29,876 bases of DNA from Lentisphaeria bacterium (GTDB taxonomy: Bacteria > Verrucomicrobiota > Lentisphaeria > Victivallales > UBA1829). Under the pieces are notes generated by a model. That model saw only the letters and a program-made list of their open reading frames with translations, was not told where the DNA came from and ran no database searches. The number at the start of each line of letters is the position of its first letter. Positions within the stretch are counted from its first letter, which is position 1. The translations under genes and the position numbers were made by a program. This document shows, one piece after another, positions 1-7,538 of this stretch. The stretch spans positions 1 to 29,876 of the forward strand of contig DPDG01000097.1 in the NCBI GenBank assembly GCA_003526375.1, in the 5' to 3' direction.

Positions 1-87
1 GTTATTTAGGGATAAATTCTTAATCTACTGACAAGTATAGCAAATCCAAACGTAAAAATAATTTGGGGTATTTATCAGAAAATCAGT

Positions 88-501
88 ATGAGTATTGCAA
101 GTGTTGTATGGGTAGGAATATTGATTTTTTGGATTATTGATGCAATAATATCGCCTTCGGGGCTTCAAATCGGATTGTTGCTTGTTTCATTGTTGAGCCT
201 TTTTTCAGTACCACCAGCATGGCGATTAATTAAAACACGGGCTCAAGAAGATGAGAACTGGGAACCTGACATTACCGTATGCACGGAAGAAAAAATGCTA
301 AAAATCCAGAGGAGAGCTGCTGTGCTCTCTGTATTAAGTATGATTCCGGGCGTTGGTTTTATATTTGCTTTTATTGCCATTTGTATGATTATCTGGTTAT
401 TGTTTCACAAGAGGTCTCTAGTGAAACTGATACCGCAACTTATATTTATTGCCTTGGGTATTTTTATAAACATCGCAATAATCTTCTGGGATTCCTTTTG
501 A
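88..501 (+). CDS. Small integral membrane protein, unknown function
   Basis: I do not recognise this 137-residue protein. It shows about four hydrophobic segments, near residues 5-20, 25-44, 76-104 and 112-134. A short charged, probably cytoplasmic, loop (about 48-75) lies in the middle and is rich in Lys, Arg and Glu. No catalytic motif, signal-peptidase site or metal site is visible. The ATG at 88 has only a weak purine-rich stretch upstream, so the start is moderately certain. A strong stem-loop and a terminator-like hairpin follow immediately, which supports the reading frame being a real transcribed gene. It lies to the left of a tRNA-Ser 3'-end copy, so it may be cargo of an integrated element. 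That placement is inference. Confidence 0.55.
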   Translation: MSIASVVWVGILIFWIIDAIISPSGLQIGLLLVSLLSLFSVPPAWRLIKTRAQEDENWEPDITVCTEEKMLKIQRRAAVLSVLSMIPGVGFIFAFIAICMIIWLLFHKRSLVKLIPQLIFIALGIFINIAIIFWDSF

Positions 502-502
502 C

Positions 503-545
503 CCGCCATTCGGCGGATCAAAAGCATTCTGCTTTTGATTCCGCC
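503..545 (+). repeat. Overlapping stem-loops directly after the membrane protein gene
   Basis: The sequence can fold in two competing ways. CCGCC (503-507) pairs with GGCGG (512-516) around an ATTC loop. Alternatively GGCGGATCAAAAGC (512-525) pairs with 531-545 around ATTCT, with one bulged A. The arrangement begins two bases after the stop codon. It resembles the micro-hairpins seen further on at 928-1135. Confidence 0.6.
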
Positions 546-553
546 TCAAACAG

Positions 554-580
554 CCCCGGATTCATTCGGGGTTTTCTTTT
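554..580 (+). terminator. Probable intrinsic terminator of the membrane protein gene
   Basis: CCCCG (554-558) pairs with CGGGG (567-571) and is followed by a T-rich run, TTTTCTTTT (572-580). It lies about 50 bp past the stop codon at 501. Confidence 0.6.
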
Positions 581-585
581 GTTTG

Positions 586-880
586 TTCACTTTTTCCGGG
601 GCGAAACCTAAACATGAACCACCCATAGGGGTATGATTGAGCTTAAACGGACCGTTTTTTAGAACGCCCTGCCGATAAAACGGACAAGATTTATTACATG
701 GGGAACCAGAGCCAAAAGATAGGTAAAAGTTCCCTTGCTTTTTTGATACTGTCATGCTACTGTAGCATGTCGTTTGAACTCAAAAACAAAATTTGGACCA
801 CAAGATGGACCCACAAAAAGACACAAGAAAACATAGCTTAAATTGCTTAATTTCAGTGTGTTATGGAATTGGTTTCAGAG
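586..880. other. Non-coding stretch with palindrome and repeated TGGACC motifs
   Basis: I see no convincing gene here. There is a perfect palindrome CATGCTAC-T-GTAGCATG at 753-769. Two near-identical direct motifs, TGGACCAC (794-801) and TGGACCCAC (806-814), lie about 80 bp before the tRNA-like 3' end at 881-906. Such motifs could be recombinase arm sites, but this is inference from position only. Confidence 0.35.
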
Positions 881-906
881 TTTCCCTCTCTCTCTCCGCC
901 AATTTT
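881..906 (+). other. tRNA-Ser 3'-end remnant, candidate attachment site
   Basis: Bases 890-906 (CTCTCTCCGCCAATTTT) are identical over 17 bp to the 3' acceptor end and flank of the intact tRNA-Ser gene at 16047-16063, including the encoded CCA. The T-arm and the rest of a tRNA are absent upstream, so this is not a functional tRNA. Integrases often use the 3' end of tRNA genes, and the distal attachment site keeps such a fragment. The orientation fits an element lying to the left, between an unseen tRNA-Ser gene and this point. Confidence 0.5.
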
Positions 907-927
907 TTTGCCCCCAAAATGGCGAAC

Positions 928-1135
928 GAAGACGTAAGTCTTCTCTTCACTGCGTGAAGCGCAACTTCACTTAAAAGGTGCAGCCTTTTCTTCATATTTT
1001 CACCAAACTCCGGAGAAGCCTTACTTGTGAAGATGCTCCCAATGGTAGCTTGTGAAGTTTTCTCGTTATCGCGAGTAAGGATGGTGTTCCTGTTTAAAAG
1101 CGCACCTGCGGTGCTTACACGGCGGCGTTGCCGCC
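928..1135. repeat. Cluster of short perfect stem-loops
   Basis: At least five compact hairpins with 3-5 base loops lie in about 200 bp: GAAGAC/GTCTTC (928-943, loop GTAA), CTTCAC/GTGAAG (945-959, loop TGC), AAAAGG/CCTTTT (973-989), GCACC/GGTGC (1102-1114, loop TGC) and GGCGGC/GCCGCC (1121-1135, loop GTT). A longer pairing, CCTTACT (1019-1025) with AGTAAGG (1074-1080), encloses CTCG/CGAG (1062-1075). No open frame accounts for them. They may be small dispersed repeats or a structured RNA. Confidence 0.6.
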
Positions 1136-1148
1136 TTGCATTTTCTTT

Positions 1149-1178
1149 TTGCGATAGTATATTAAACTATTGTATATT
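1149..1178 (+). promoter_or_regulatory. Candidate promoter of the nucleoside hydrolase gene
   Basis: TTGCGA (1149-1154) and TATATT (1173-1178) are separated by 18 bp and lie 26 bp before the start codon. An inverted repeat ATAGT-N7-ACTAT sits in the spacer and could be an operator. The surroundings are very AT-rich, so chance matches are possible. Confidence 0.4.
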
Positions 1179-1204
1179 ATAATTTTTACCGGAGTATATA
1201 AGTA

Positions 1205-2086
1205 ATGCGTAATTTCATTCTTGATACCGACTGGTGGACCGATTGTGATGATGCGGTCGCGATCCGCATTTTGTGCAATGCCCATTTGCAGAATAAAGTG
1301 AATTTACTGGGAATAAATATCAATGCCTGTATGGATGATTCGATTCCTTCTTTGGATGTGTTCACCCGTGACTGCGGTGTTGAAATCCCGTTGGGAATAG
1401 ATCACTCTGCGGTGAATTTTGCCGGTAATCCCCCATATCAGAAAAATCTTGCTGCACGTGAGCCGCGCCGCTTTAACGGTGATGTTCCGGACAGTCTTGA
1501 TTTTTATTTGCAATTGCTTGAACAGGCAGAGGACGATTCAGTGGAGTTTATTTCCATCGGTTTTCCCCAGTGTCTTGCCCGTTTGCTGAAAAATCCTGAA
1601 CATAAAGTACTGTTGCAGAAAAAAGCTTCCCATCTCTGGATAATGGCCGGCAAATGGGATGAAACCGGAGGCAGAGAATATAACTTCTGTAAAAATGAAA
1701 TGACCAGAGCTGCCGGAGCTGAACTTTGTACAAGTTGGCCCACTCCTGTAACTTTTCTCGGTTATGAAATCGGGGTTACAGTTCTGACAGGCGGCGATCT
1801 GCCTGACGGTGATCTGCTCAAACAGGTGATGTGCGATCACGGCAGTGCCAATGGCCGCTGTTCATGGGATCCGATGCTCGTCAACCTGGCTGTAATCGGA
1901 GATCCTGAGGCAGCCGGCTACAACACTGTTTACGGGCGGGCCTCTGTTGCCCCTACTGACGGCAGCAATTCCTTTGTTGTTGCTTCTGACGGTCAGCACC
2001 GCTATGTGGTAAAAAAATACGATGACAGTTTTTATGCCAAGGCAATAAATTCTCAACTGGTATTGGATTGCAGCCGGTCAGACTGA
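1205..2086 (+). CDS. Inosine-uridine type nucleoside hydrolase family protein
   Basis: Predicted to hydrolyse the N-glycosidic bond of a nucleoside, releasing base and ribose. The N-terminus carries the family's calcium-binding aspartate cluster in an expanded form: D7, D9, D13, D15 and D16 in DTDWWTDCDDA. A later Glu-Asn site (E158-N160) and the C-terminal Asp motif SWDP (D222) are also visible. In classical enzymes the latter reads HDP, so the usual histidine is replaced by W221. Length (293 residues) is near the usual 300-320. The ATG at 1205 has GGAG at 1191-1194, about 10 bp upstream. No signal peptide is seen, so it is probably cytoplasmic. It stands alone, without a nucleoside transporter or kinase beside it. 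The substrate may not be a standard nucleoside, given the altered motifs. Confidence 0.85.
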   Translation: MRNFILDTDWWTDCDDAVAIRILCNAHLQNKVNLLGININACMDDSIPSLDVFTRDCGVEIPLGIDHSAVNFAGNPPYQKNLAAREPRRFNGDVPDSLDFYLQLLEQAEDDSVEFISIGFPQCLARLLKNPEHKVLLQKKASHLWIMAGKWDETGGREYNFCKNEMTRAAGAELCTSWPTPVTFLGYEIGVTVLTGGDLPDGDLLKQVMCDHGSANGRCSWDPMLVNLAVIGDPEAAGYNTVYGRASVAPTDGSNSFVVASDGQHRYVVKKYDDSFYAKAINSQLVLDCSRSD

Positions 2087-2243
2087 AAAATTTTCCGCAG
2101 GAAGTGTTGTTCCGGTCCATCGGCATGTTTTCATACGTCTCTGCCAGCCAGGGCGGAAAATGAAAGATTTTTGCCGTTTTTGTCAATTCGTTTTTTTGCG
2201 CGGTATATTCTGAATTTTTCTGATTGAATGTGAAGCGATTTTT

Positions 2244-2277
2244 AGAATTTCATTTCACACTGAAATTCTGAGTTTTT
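2244..2277 (+). terminator. Possible terminator after the nucleoside hydrolase gene
   Basis: A perfect 9-bp stem AGAATTTCA/TGAAATTCT (2244-2252 with 2261-2269) is followed by GAGTTTTT. It is AT-rich and about 160 bp past the stop codon, so it would be a weak or distal terminator. Confidence 0.4.
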
Positions 2278-2570
2278 CGCCTCAAAATACGTTTCAGAAT
2301 AGCGAGGGAAGATAAAAAAGCCCGCCGCCATTTTTTCTATTGTAAACTGCTCGGCATAAAAGGGTTACATTTCTTATCCAAATCTAACTTCCCGTAATTC
2401 AAAGGGTTACGGCGCTTTCCAGTGTGTGTTTACGGGCGCTCTCAGAATCACGATTTCTTTGATACAGGGGCGTAAGAAGGCCGATTTCATTATTTTATGA
2501 AATTGAGCTTGTGTCGTTTATTTTTATGGTGTTCCTTTTTTAATGCAGAAAGTCAATGATCCGTTCATCG

Positions 2571-2605
2571 GTCAGTGGAAAATGCCGGTGTTCCACTGAC
2601 ACCGG
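2571..2605. repeat. Mutually exclusive nested stem-loops
   Basis: GTCAGTGGAA (2571-2580) pairs perfectly with TTCCACTGAC (2591-2600). CCGGTGT (2585-2591) pairs perfectly with ACACCGG (2599-2605). The two stems share bases 2591 and 2599-2600 and cross each other, so they can form only one at a time or as a pseudoknot-like fold. No T-run follows on either strand. Confidence 0.6.
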
Positions 2606-2876
2606 AATCAGGATACGCATGAATTGTTCTCATATAAATATCTTGATAGCCTTTCAATATCACAATTACGTTAATGGCTGCAGCATTAGTTCGGAATGAG
2701 AGAATTTTTTGCCGTTTGAAGATAGAATATCCGATATGAAAAACTAAAAATATGAAAAAAATTATCAAAAAGCTATAATTGCGATCAGAAAAGATAGAAA
2801 AAAACTGTTTTTCCTCTTGCATAACATCATATAATATAGTATCTTACTCAGTTCAAAAAAATATGGAAGCAATCTC

Positions 2877-3314
2877 ATGAACGATACATTTTACACTTAT
2901 GGAAACAAAGAGTTGATCACTCAGAAAAGCTTTTCGGTCATTCCGCAGAAAGTGAAGCCGGTTCTCCAGCCTCTGGTATTCTCCCTGGTCGAGAACATGT
3001 TAGGCGTAAAGGAGTTGCGTAATCATCTGCGTGATTTTGAGAAGATCTACAATCTCCAGAAATCAGCTACTTTCAAAAGTAAAATTATCGGAAACGATCC
3101 GCTGACTCCGACCAAAATCCGTAAAATCCGCAAGATGCTCAAGTTGACACAGTTTCAATTCGGAAATTTGCTCGGGATTTCAAAAACAACGATCAGTTAC
3201 TGGGAAAACGGGCACTTGCATCCGTGCAGGGAAAATCAGAAGATTCTGCATACTCTCGCAACTTACGGTATTGTCGGTCTGCGCAGGATCGAAGAAGAAT
3301 ACAAAAAGAAATAA
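2877..3314 (+). CDS. XRE-family helix-turn-helix transcriptional regulator
   Basis: A 145-residue protein with a Cro/C1-type DNA-binding domain at about residues 80-135. LTQFQFGNLLGISKTTISYW is the typical helix-turn-helix, with the conserved TxxQFGxLLG and S-TISxWE pattern. The first 75 residues match no domain I recognise and probably mediate dimerisation or effector contact. The ATG at 2877 is preceded by GGAAG at 2865-2869, spaced 7 bp. A TATAAT at 2830-2835 could be its -10 box, though no good -35 is visible. A terminator-like hairpin follows at 3337-3374. It stands alone between unrelated genes, so it may act on itself or on distant targets. Its target cannot be read from the sequence. 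Confidence 0.8.
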   Translation: MNDTFYTYGNKELITQKSFSVIPQKVKPVLQPLVFSLVENMLGVKELRNHLRDFEKIYNLQKSATFKSKIIGNDPLTPTKIRKIRKMLKLTQFQFGNLLGISKTTISYWENGHLHPCRENQKILHTLATYGIVGLRRIEEEYKKK

Positions 3315-3336
3315 TTTCCTATCTGTAAAATCCTGG

Positions 3337-3374
3337 CACTCTTTTTTCCTTTCCGGAAGAAAGAGTGTTCTTTA
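3337..3374 (+). terminator. Terminator of the XRE regulator gene
   Basis: CACTCTTT (3337-3344) pairs with AAAGAGTG (3361-3368), with an inner TTCC/GGAA stem, and is followed by TTCTTT. It lies 23 bp after the stop codon at 3314. Confidence 0.55.
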
Positions 3375-3401
3375 TGTACCGGTACCGGAATAATCGGAGA
3401 G

Positions 3402-3440
3402 AAAAAAAGACCTGAAAGACACATGGACTTGTCTTTCAGG
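3402..3440 (-). terminator. Terminator of the smpB-MATE transcription unit
   Basis: A perfect 11-bp stem, CCTGAAAGACA (3411-3421) with TGTCTTTCAGG (3430-3440). Read on the minus strand it is followed by TCTTTTTTTC. It lies about 33 bp past the MATE stop codon. Confidence 0.8.
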
Positions 3441-3472
3441 CGAATTCCCATCCATTCAAAGAAAAACGGATA

Positions 3473-4879
3473 TCAGTCTTTCAGAAGCAACTCCTGATCT
3501 TCCGGGAGAGTCGCAGTATTTTCAATAACCTTCATATGCGTCCATTTGTCGCCAAGATAACGGGCATAGAAAACAATGCCGCAGATAACGATATAGATCA
3601 CGATCGTTCCCCAGATGTACCAGACGGACATTCCCAGTTTTGCAAAAATCAGGGACGGAACCGCGAGTCCGAGGAATGCCATCGTCATGCCGGCAAGCAT
3701 GGCAAAGAACGTATCGCCGGCGGCCTTGATCGCACTGCTGTAAATGATCGACATACCGTCGAACAGCAGATAAACCGAAATGAAGCAGAGCATGACTTTC
3801 GTCAGGCGGATCACCTCCGGATTACTCTGATCGAACAGGGCAAGCGGGACCTGCGGAAGCAAGACGAAGAAAACCGCCATGAGCCCCATATAGATGAGTG
3901 TCAGGTTCCGCGCGCTTTTCACCGACTTTTTCGCCCGGTGGACATCGTTTGCGCCGATGGACTGCCCCACCAGAATCGCAACGGTCTGCCCGATGCCGAG
4001 GATCGGTGTGAAGGCAATGGAGTTCAACCCGAATGCAATCGCAGTCGCCGCTCCAATGTCCTTTCCGTAAGTTCCCACGACAATCACAAAGATATTGAAT
4101 GCGGAAAGATCGACGAAAAACTGAAACCCGTTCGGCACTCCGAAACGGATCAGACGCCACAGCAGTCCCCAGTCGATAATGTTTGAACAGGTATTGAAGT
4201 GCCGGCGCGAACTCCTCGGAATGAAAAAGAAGCAGGCATAAACAATGCATCCGACCAGTGCCGAAAGGTTGGTTCCCCATGCGGCTCCCGCAATTCCCAG
4301 TTCCGGCGCTCCCCAGTTGCCGTAGATCAGCGCATAGTTGAACGGCACGTTCATAAGCGTAATCAGGAAACTGACGCTCATGACCATGACCGTCTTGCCG
4401 CGCCCGCTCCAGAATGCGCCGAGAGCCGCGTTCAGAAGAAGCAGTACATTTCCGAGAGACAGTATTTTGAAATAGCGGATCTCCTGCGCCGTTACCTCCG
4501 GCTCATGCCGGAACAGAGCGAAAAGCGGTTCCGCCCAGAAATACCCCGTCGCAAGGATGGCTCCGCCGATCAGCGACAGAAAGATTCCCTGCCAGACCGC
4601 GGTGCCGACACGCTCCGTGGCTCCCGCGCCGGAATACTGTGCCACGAAAGAACCGGTGAATCCGATCGTCCCGAGAAAGAAACAGGCAATCGTGAATCCG
4701 GTCAGGCCTCCTGTCAGACTCGCCGCCACGGCCTCTTCCGAATAATGCGACAGCATGACGCGGTCGGCGAGCAGGTTGAGTGCATGAGCCGCCGCCCCCA
4801 TGATCAGGGGCAGCGCGATACGTAATACTTCGAACAGTCCTCCCTCCGTCGAGAGGAACTGATTTTTCTGGATCTTCAT
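3473..4879 (-). CDS. MATE family efflux transporter
   Basis: Predicted inner-membrane exporter of the multidrug and toxin extrusion family, driven by a Na+ or H+ gradient. The 468 residues show about twelve hydrophobic segments in two homologous halves. The first half opens with a basic and polar stretch followed by EVLRIALPLIMGAAAHALN, a typical MatE start. The second half restarts around IRFGVPNGFQFFVDLSAFN. Length fits the family (440-480). The start codon at 4879 lies 7 bp downstream of the smpB stop codon with only a weak GGTAAG ribosome site, so translation is probably coupled to smpB. A strong terminator follows at 3402-3440. The substrate cannot be deduced. The link with stress genes is positional only. 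Confidence 0.92.
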   Translation of the reverse strand: MKIQKNQFLSTEGGLFEVLRIALPLIMGAAAHALNLLADRVMLSHYSEEAVAASLTGGLTGFTIACFFLGTIGFTGSFVAQYSGAGATERVGTAVWQGIFLSLIGGAILATGYFWAEPLFALFRHEPEVTAQEIRYFKILSLGNVLLLLNAALGAFWSGRGKTVMVMSVSFLITLMNVPFNYALIYGNWGAPELGIAGAAWGTNLSALVGCIVYACFFFIPRSSRRHFNTCSNIIDWGLLWRLIRFGVPNGFQFFVDLSAFNIFVIVVGTYGKDIGAATAIAFGLNSIAFTPILGIGQTVAILVGQSIGANDVHRAKKSVKSARNLTLIYMGLMAVFFVLLPQVPLALFDQSNPEVIRLTKVMLCFISVYLLFDGMSIIYSSAIKAAGDTFFAMLAGMTMAFLGLAVPSLIFAKLGMSVWYIWGTIVIYIVICGIVFYARYLGDKWTHMKVIENTATLPEDQELLLKD

Positions 4880-4886
4880 AAATTGC

Positions 4887-5363
4887 TTACCGTATTTTTA
4901 CTTCGCGCCTGACGTCAAGATCATCCTGACGTTTTTTCAATGTTTCGCGCTTGTCTTCAAATGTTTTACCCTTGGCTGTTCCAAGTTCGAGCTTGATTTT
5001 GCCCCGCGTCAGATAGACTTTCAGGGGAATCAAGGCATAGCCCTTCTCCTTGACGCGCTGCGAGAGCTTCAAAATCTCCTTTTTATGGAGCAGGAGAACT
5101 CTCGGACGGACCGGAGTATGGTTGAATATATTTCCGTGGGAATACGGCGAGATATTCATATTGTACAACAGGACTTGTCCGTTTTCGATTTTCGCAAAAG
5201 AATCCTGCAGGGACACGGAGTGCATACGGCAACTCTTCACTTCCGTTCCGCGCAATGCGATCCCCGCCTCCAGGCTGTCTATGATCTGGTAGTCGTGAAA
5301 CGCTTTCTTATTGCGTGCAATGACGCCGTCGGCGCCCTCTTTTTCCTCTTTTTTTGCTGCCAT
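4887..5363 (-). CDS. smpB: SsrA-binding protein SmpB
   Basis: SmpB binds tmRNA and brings it to stalled ribosomes for trans-translation. The sequence shows the family's core: NKKAFHDYQIIDSLEAGIAL near the N-terminus, followed by LRGTEVKSCR, NISPYSHGN and KKEILKL. The C-terminus is a basic tail (DKRETLKKRQDDLDVRREVK) that enters the mRNA channel. I place the start at the internal ATG at 5363 rather than the in-frame ATG at 5402, because AGGTGA lies 6 bp before it and the resulting 158 residues match the family length. The first 13 residues of the longer version are not SmpB-like. The tmRNA gene itself is not in this window. It is co-oriented with dnaJ upstream and MATE downstream. Confidence 0.93.
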   Translation of the reverse strand: MAAKKEEKEGADGVIARNKKAFHDYQIIDSLEAGIALRGTEVKSCRMHSVSLQDSFAKIENGQVLLYNMNISPYSHGNIFNHTPVRPRVLLLHKKEILKLSQRVKEKGYALIPLKVYLTRGKIKLELGTAKGKTFEDKRETLKKRQDDLDVRREVKIR

Positions 5364-5414
5364 CGCTTTCACCTTGATAGGTAGGGGCTGACAGGACAAC
5401 AACAGGACCCGGCA

Positions 5415-5433
5415 GGCAAATGCCCCATTTGCC
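5415..5433. repeat. Intercistronic stem-loop between dnaJ and smpB
   Basis: GGCAAATG (5415-5422) pairs perfectly with CATTTGCC (5426-5433) around a 3-base loop. No T-run follows on the minus strand, so it looks like a processing or stabilising hairpin rather than a terminator. Its shape resembles the micro-hairpins at 928-1135. Confidence 0.5.
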
Positions 5434-5468
5434 CGTCAAGTCCTTCCGATTGATCCTGTACCGCCCGA

Positions 5469-6665
5469 TTACCCGGGGAAACGCCGTTTGATCTTCTGTT
5501 CAAATGCCGTTTTCAACGGGTTGTTCTGGGGCGTGAGCGAATCGTTGTAATACTTGAGCAGATCTTTCTGCTGTTTTGACAAGTTCGCCGGTGTTTCCAC
5601 CATGACTTTCACCAGATGGTCGCCCCGCGTACCGCCTTTGAGCGCAGGAATTCCCTTGCCCTTGAGCCGCAGAGTCGTGCCGTTCTGGGTTCCTTCCGGA
5701 ATGCGCATTTTCGCCAGGCCGTTGACCGTCGGCACCTGCACTATGCCGCCCATGACCGCGGTGTTCAGATCGATCGGCAACTCGCAGATCGTATTCGTCC
5801 CTTCGCGCTGGAAAAGATCGTCAGACCTGACCGCGATAATCACATAAAGATTACCCGGTGCTCCGCCGTTGGTTCCTGCCTCCCCCTCGCGGGCAATGCG
5901 CAATTTGGAACCGTTGTCAACTCCTGGCGGAATATGGATCATGATCTCCTTGTCCACTTTCACTCTGCCCGTTCCCGAACAGGATTTACATGGATGCGTG
6001 ATCTTGAAGCCTGTGCCGTGACATGCCGGACATGGCTGTTCCTGCATGAAAAGGCCATTGCTCGCGGATATGCTTCCGCTGCCGCCGCACTGCGGACACG
6101 GCGTTTTGGCATATCCCGGCTGGCTGCCCGTCCCCGAGCACGCCGCGCATATATCGTATTTGGCAAGACGGACCCGTTTGTCCGTACCGTGAACGGCTTC
6201 ATCGAATGAAATCTCAAGCTTATACTGGAGATCCGCGCCGTTTCTGCCGCCCTGTGCGGAAGCCCGCCTGCCTCTGCGGGATGAGCCGCCGCTGAAGAGA
6301 TTTTCAAACATCTCCGCGTTGGCTCCGCCGCCGGAGCCGTAAGCGCCTCCGAAGACCTGGCTGAAGATGTCATAAGGGTCCCGGAAGCCGCCGCCCGCCC
6401 CTCCGTAGGCGCCGCCCGCTCCTCCGGCAGAGGGTCCGCCCGCACGGAAATAATCGGAGCCGAACTGGTCGTACTGCTTGCGCTTTTTCGGGTCGCTGAG
6501 CACGTCATAGGCTTCCGACACCTGCTTGAACTTCTCCTCCGCGCTCTTATCCCCCGGATTTTTGTCCGGATGATATTTGACGGCAAGCTTGCGGTATGCC
6601 TTTTTTATTTCATCGGCGCTCGCTGTTTTCGAAACGCCTAAAGTCTGATAATAATCATTTGCCAT
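5469..6665 (-). CDS. dnaJ: Chaperone protein DnaJ
   Basis: Co-chaperone that stimulates DnaK ATPase and delivers unfolded substrates. All class A domains are present. The J-domain occupies residues 1-70 with HPD at 32-34. A Gly-rich linker (about 75-115) contains repeated GGAGG runs. The zinc-binding region has four CxxCxGxG repeats (Cys 173/176, 190/193, 212/215, 226/229). The C-terminal peptide-binding domain runs to residue 398. It is slightly longer than the usual 370-385. Start at 6665 is supported by GGAAGGAAG about 9 bp upstream. It follows grpE by 76 bp and precedes smpB by 105 bp on the same strand, so the three probably share a transcript. dnaK is not in the window. Confidence 0.97.
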   Translation of the reverse strand: MANDYYQTLGVSKTASADEIKKAYRKLAVKYHPDKNPGDKSAEEKFKQVSEAYDVLSDPKKRKQYDQFGSDYFRAGGPSAGGAGGAYGGAGGGFRDPYDIFSQVFGGAYGSGGGANAEMFENLFSGGSSRRGRRASAQGGRNGADLQYKLEISFDEAVHGTDKRVRLAKYDICAACSGTGSQPGYAKTPCPQCGGSGSISASNGLFMQEQPCPACHGTGFKITHPCKSCSGTGRVKVDKEIMIHIPPGVDNGSKLRIAREGEAGTNGGAPGNLYVIIAVRSDDLFQREGTNTICELPIDLNTAVMGGIVQVPTVNGLAKMRIPEGTQNGTTLRLKGKGIPALKGGTRGDHLVKVMVETPANLSKQQKDLLKYYNDSLTPQNNPLKTAFEQKIKRRFPG

Positions 6666-6741
6666 AAAATAAAACTTCCTTCCAAAGCTGAAAGTTTTTC
6701 AACTTTTTATGAATGAAGCTGACAGCTTTAATTTGTATTGC

Positions 6742-7380
6742 TTATTTCTTCTCGGCTTCGGCAGGTCCGGAGCTCACCACGACGCTTGCGGGTTTGAGCA
6801 GACGGTCCTTGATCTTATAGCCGTAGCACCACTGGCGGATCACCTTGCCCGCCGGCACTTTGTCCGAAGCCTCCTGCGAAACCGCTTCCTGCGTGTTCGG
6901 GTCGAATTCCTTTCCGACGGCGTCGATTCTCTCAATACCGAGATCGGAAAAGGCGCGGTCGAATTCCGTCTGAATCATCTTCATGCCGTCCAGCAGAGCT
7001 TTCAGGTTGTTGGAAGACTCCGTCGCCGCGACAGCCATTGCAAAATGGTCGAACACCTGAAAAAACGGATGAAGTGTATCGGTCATTACCGAATAGCGCA
7101 GCGCCTCCATGTCTTTTGCGGCACGCTTGCGCTGGTTGTCCATCTCCGCAATCAGGCGGATTCTCTTGTCCTCCAATTCGAGGACAGCCTTTTCGAGAGA
7201 TGCGATTTTCTGCTTCGGGTCGTCTTTCGGTTCCTGACCGGGTTCCGTTTCCGGCACTGCGCATTCCGCATTCTCCTGTCCGGATTCCGCATGTTTCACA
7301 GCCTGTTCCTTCTTCTCCACGGTCTTTTCCTGCGGCTTCTTCGAAGTCTCTTTTTCCTTGTCTTTTTCTGTATTTTTCAT
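6742..7380 (-). CDS. grpE: Nucleotide exchange factor GrpE
   Basis: GrpE releases ADP from DnaK and completes the DnaK-DnaJ cycle. The 212 residues comprise a highly charged, low-complexity N-terminus (1-60), then a long coiled-coil helix (about 60-110, with LIAEMDNQRKRAAKDMEALR). The C-terminal beta domain ends in GKVIRQWCYGYKIKDRLLKPASVVV, which matches the GrpE signature. The start at 7380 has AGGAC upstream. A candidate promoter and an inverted repeat lie directly before it (7402-7443). dnaJ follows 76 bp downstream. The extended acidic and basic N-terminal tail is common but variable in the family. Confidence 0.95.
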   Translation of the reverse strand: MKNTEKDKEKETSKKPQEKTVEKKEQAVKHAESGQENAECAVPETEPGQEPKDDPKQKIASLEKAVLELEDKRIRLIAEMDNQRKRAAKDMEALRYSVMTDTLHPFFQVFDHFAMAVAATESSNNLKALLDGMKMIQTEFDRAFSDLGIERIDAVGKEFDPNTQEAVSQEASDKVPAGKVIRQWCYGYKIKDRLLKPASVVVSSGPAEAEKK

Positions 7381-7401
7381 CTCTCTGTCCTTTTATTTAT
7401 A

Positions 7402-7443
7402 ATCATACGCAGGTAATTTAACCTGACACACTCGCTTTTTCAA
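7402..7443 (-). promoter_or_regulatory. Promoter/operator region of grpE-dnaJ
   Basis: Read on the minus strand, TTGAAA (7438-7443) and TAAATT (7415-7420) are 17 bp apart. The latter sits exactly in the middle of a perfect inverted repeat CAGGT-N6-ACCTG (7410-7425). An alternative -10, TATGAT (7402-7407), belongs to a 14-bp block (7402-7415) that also occurs upstream of clpB (12 of 14 identical). Which -10 is used cannot be decided from sequence. Confidence 0.45.
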
Positions 7444-7490
7444 CCTCTGCAACAGGGGATTCAACGAAAAAAGGACGGAATGAACCGGAA

Positions 7491-7525
7491 GGACGGAAAA
7501 AGAACCGTTCCGTTTCTTTCCGTCC
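7491..7525 (-). terminator. Probable terminator of clpB
   Basis: GGACGGAAA (7491-7499) pairs with TTTCCGTCC (7517-7525). It starts 13 bp beyond the clpB stop codon. A further GGACGGAA copy (7473-7480) follows on the minus strand, with a T-run beyond it (complement of 7466-7472). It separates clpB from grpE. Confidence 0.5.
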
Positions 7526-7538
7526 TCCGTTTTTCCGT

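Larger units (their letters stand above)
2087..2876. other. Gene-poor intergenic region with stem-loops
   Basis: No supported gene is visible in about 790 bp. It contains an AT-rich terminator-like hairpin (2244-2277), a direct repeat AAAGGGTTAC (2359-2368 and 2401-2410), a pair of mutually exclusive stems (2571-2605), and a TATAAT at 2830-2835 ahead of the next gene. Confidence 0.6.

Noticed and set aside
546..755. Minus-strand 69-residue frame beginning MTVSKKQGNFYLSF, faintly like an integrase start
   Set aside because: No ribosome site, no further integrase motif, and it overlaps the terminator hairpin; its start codon lies in a palindrome.
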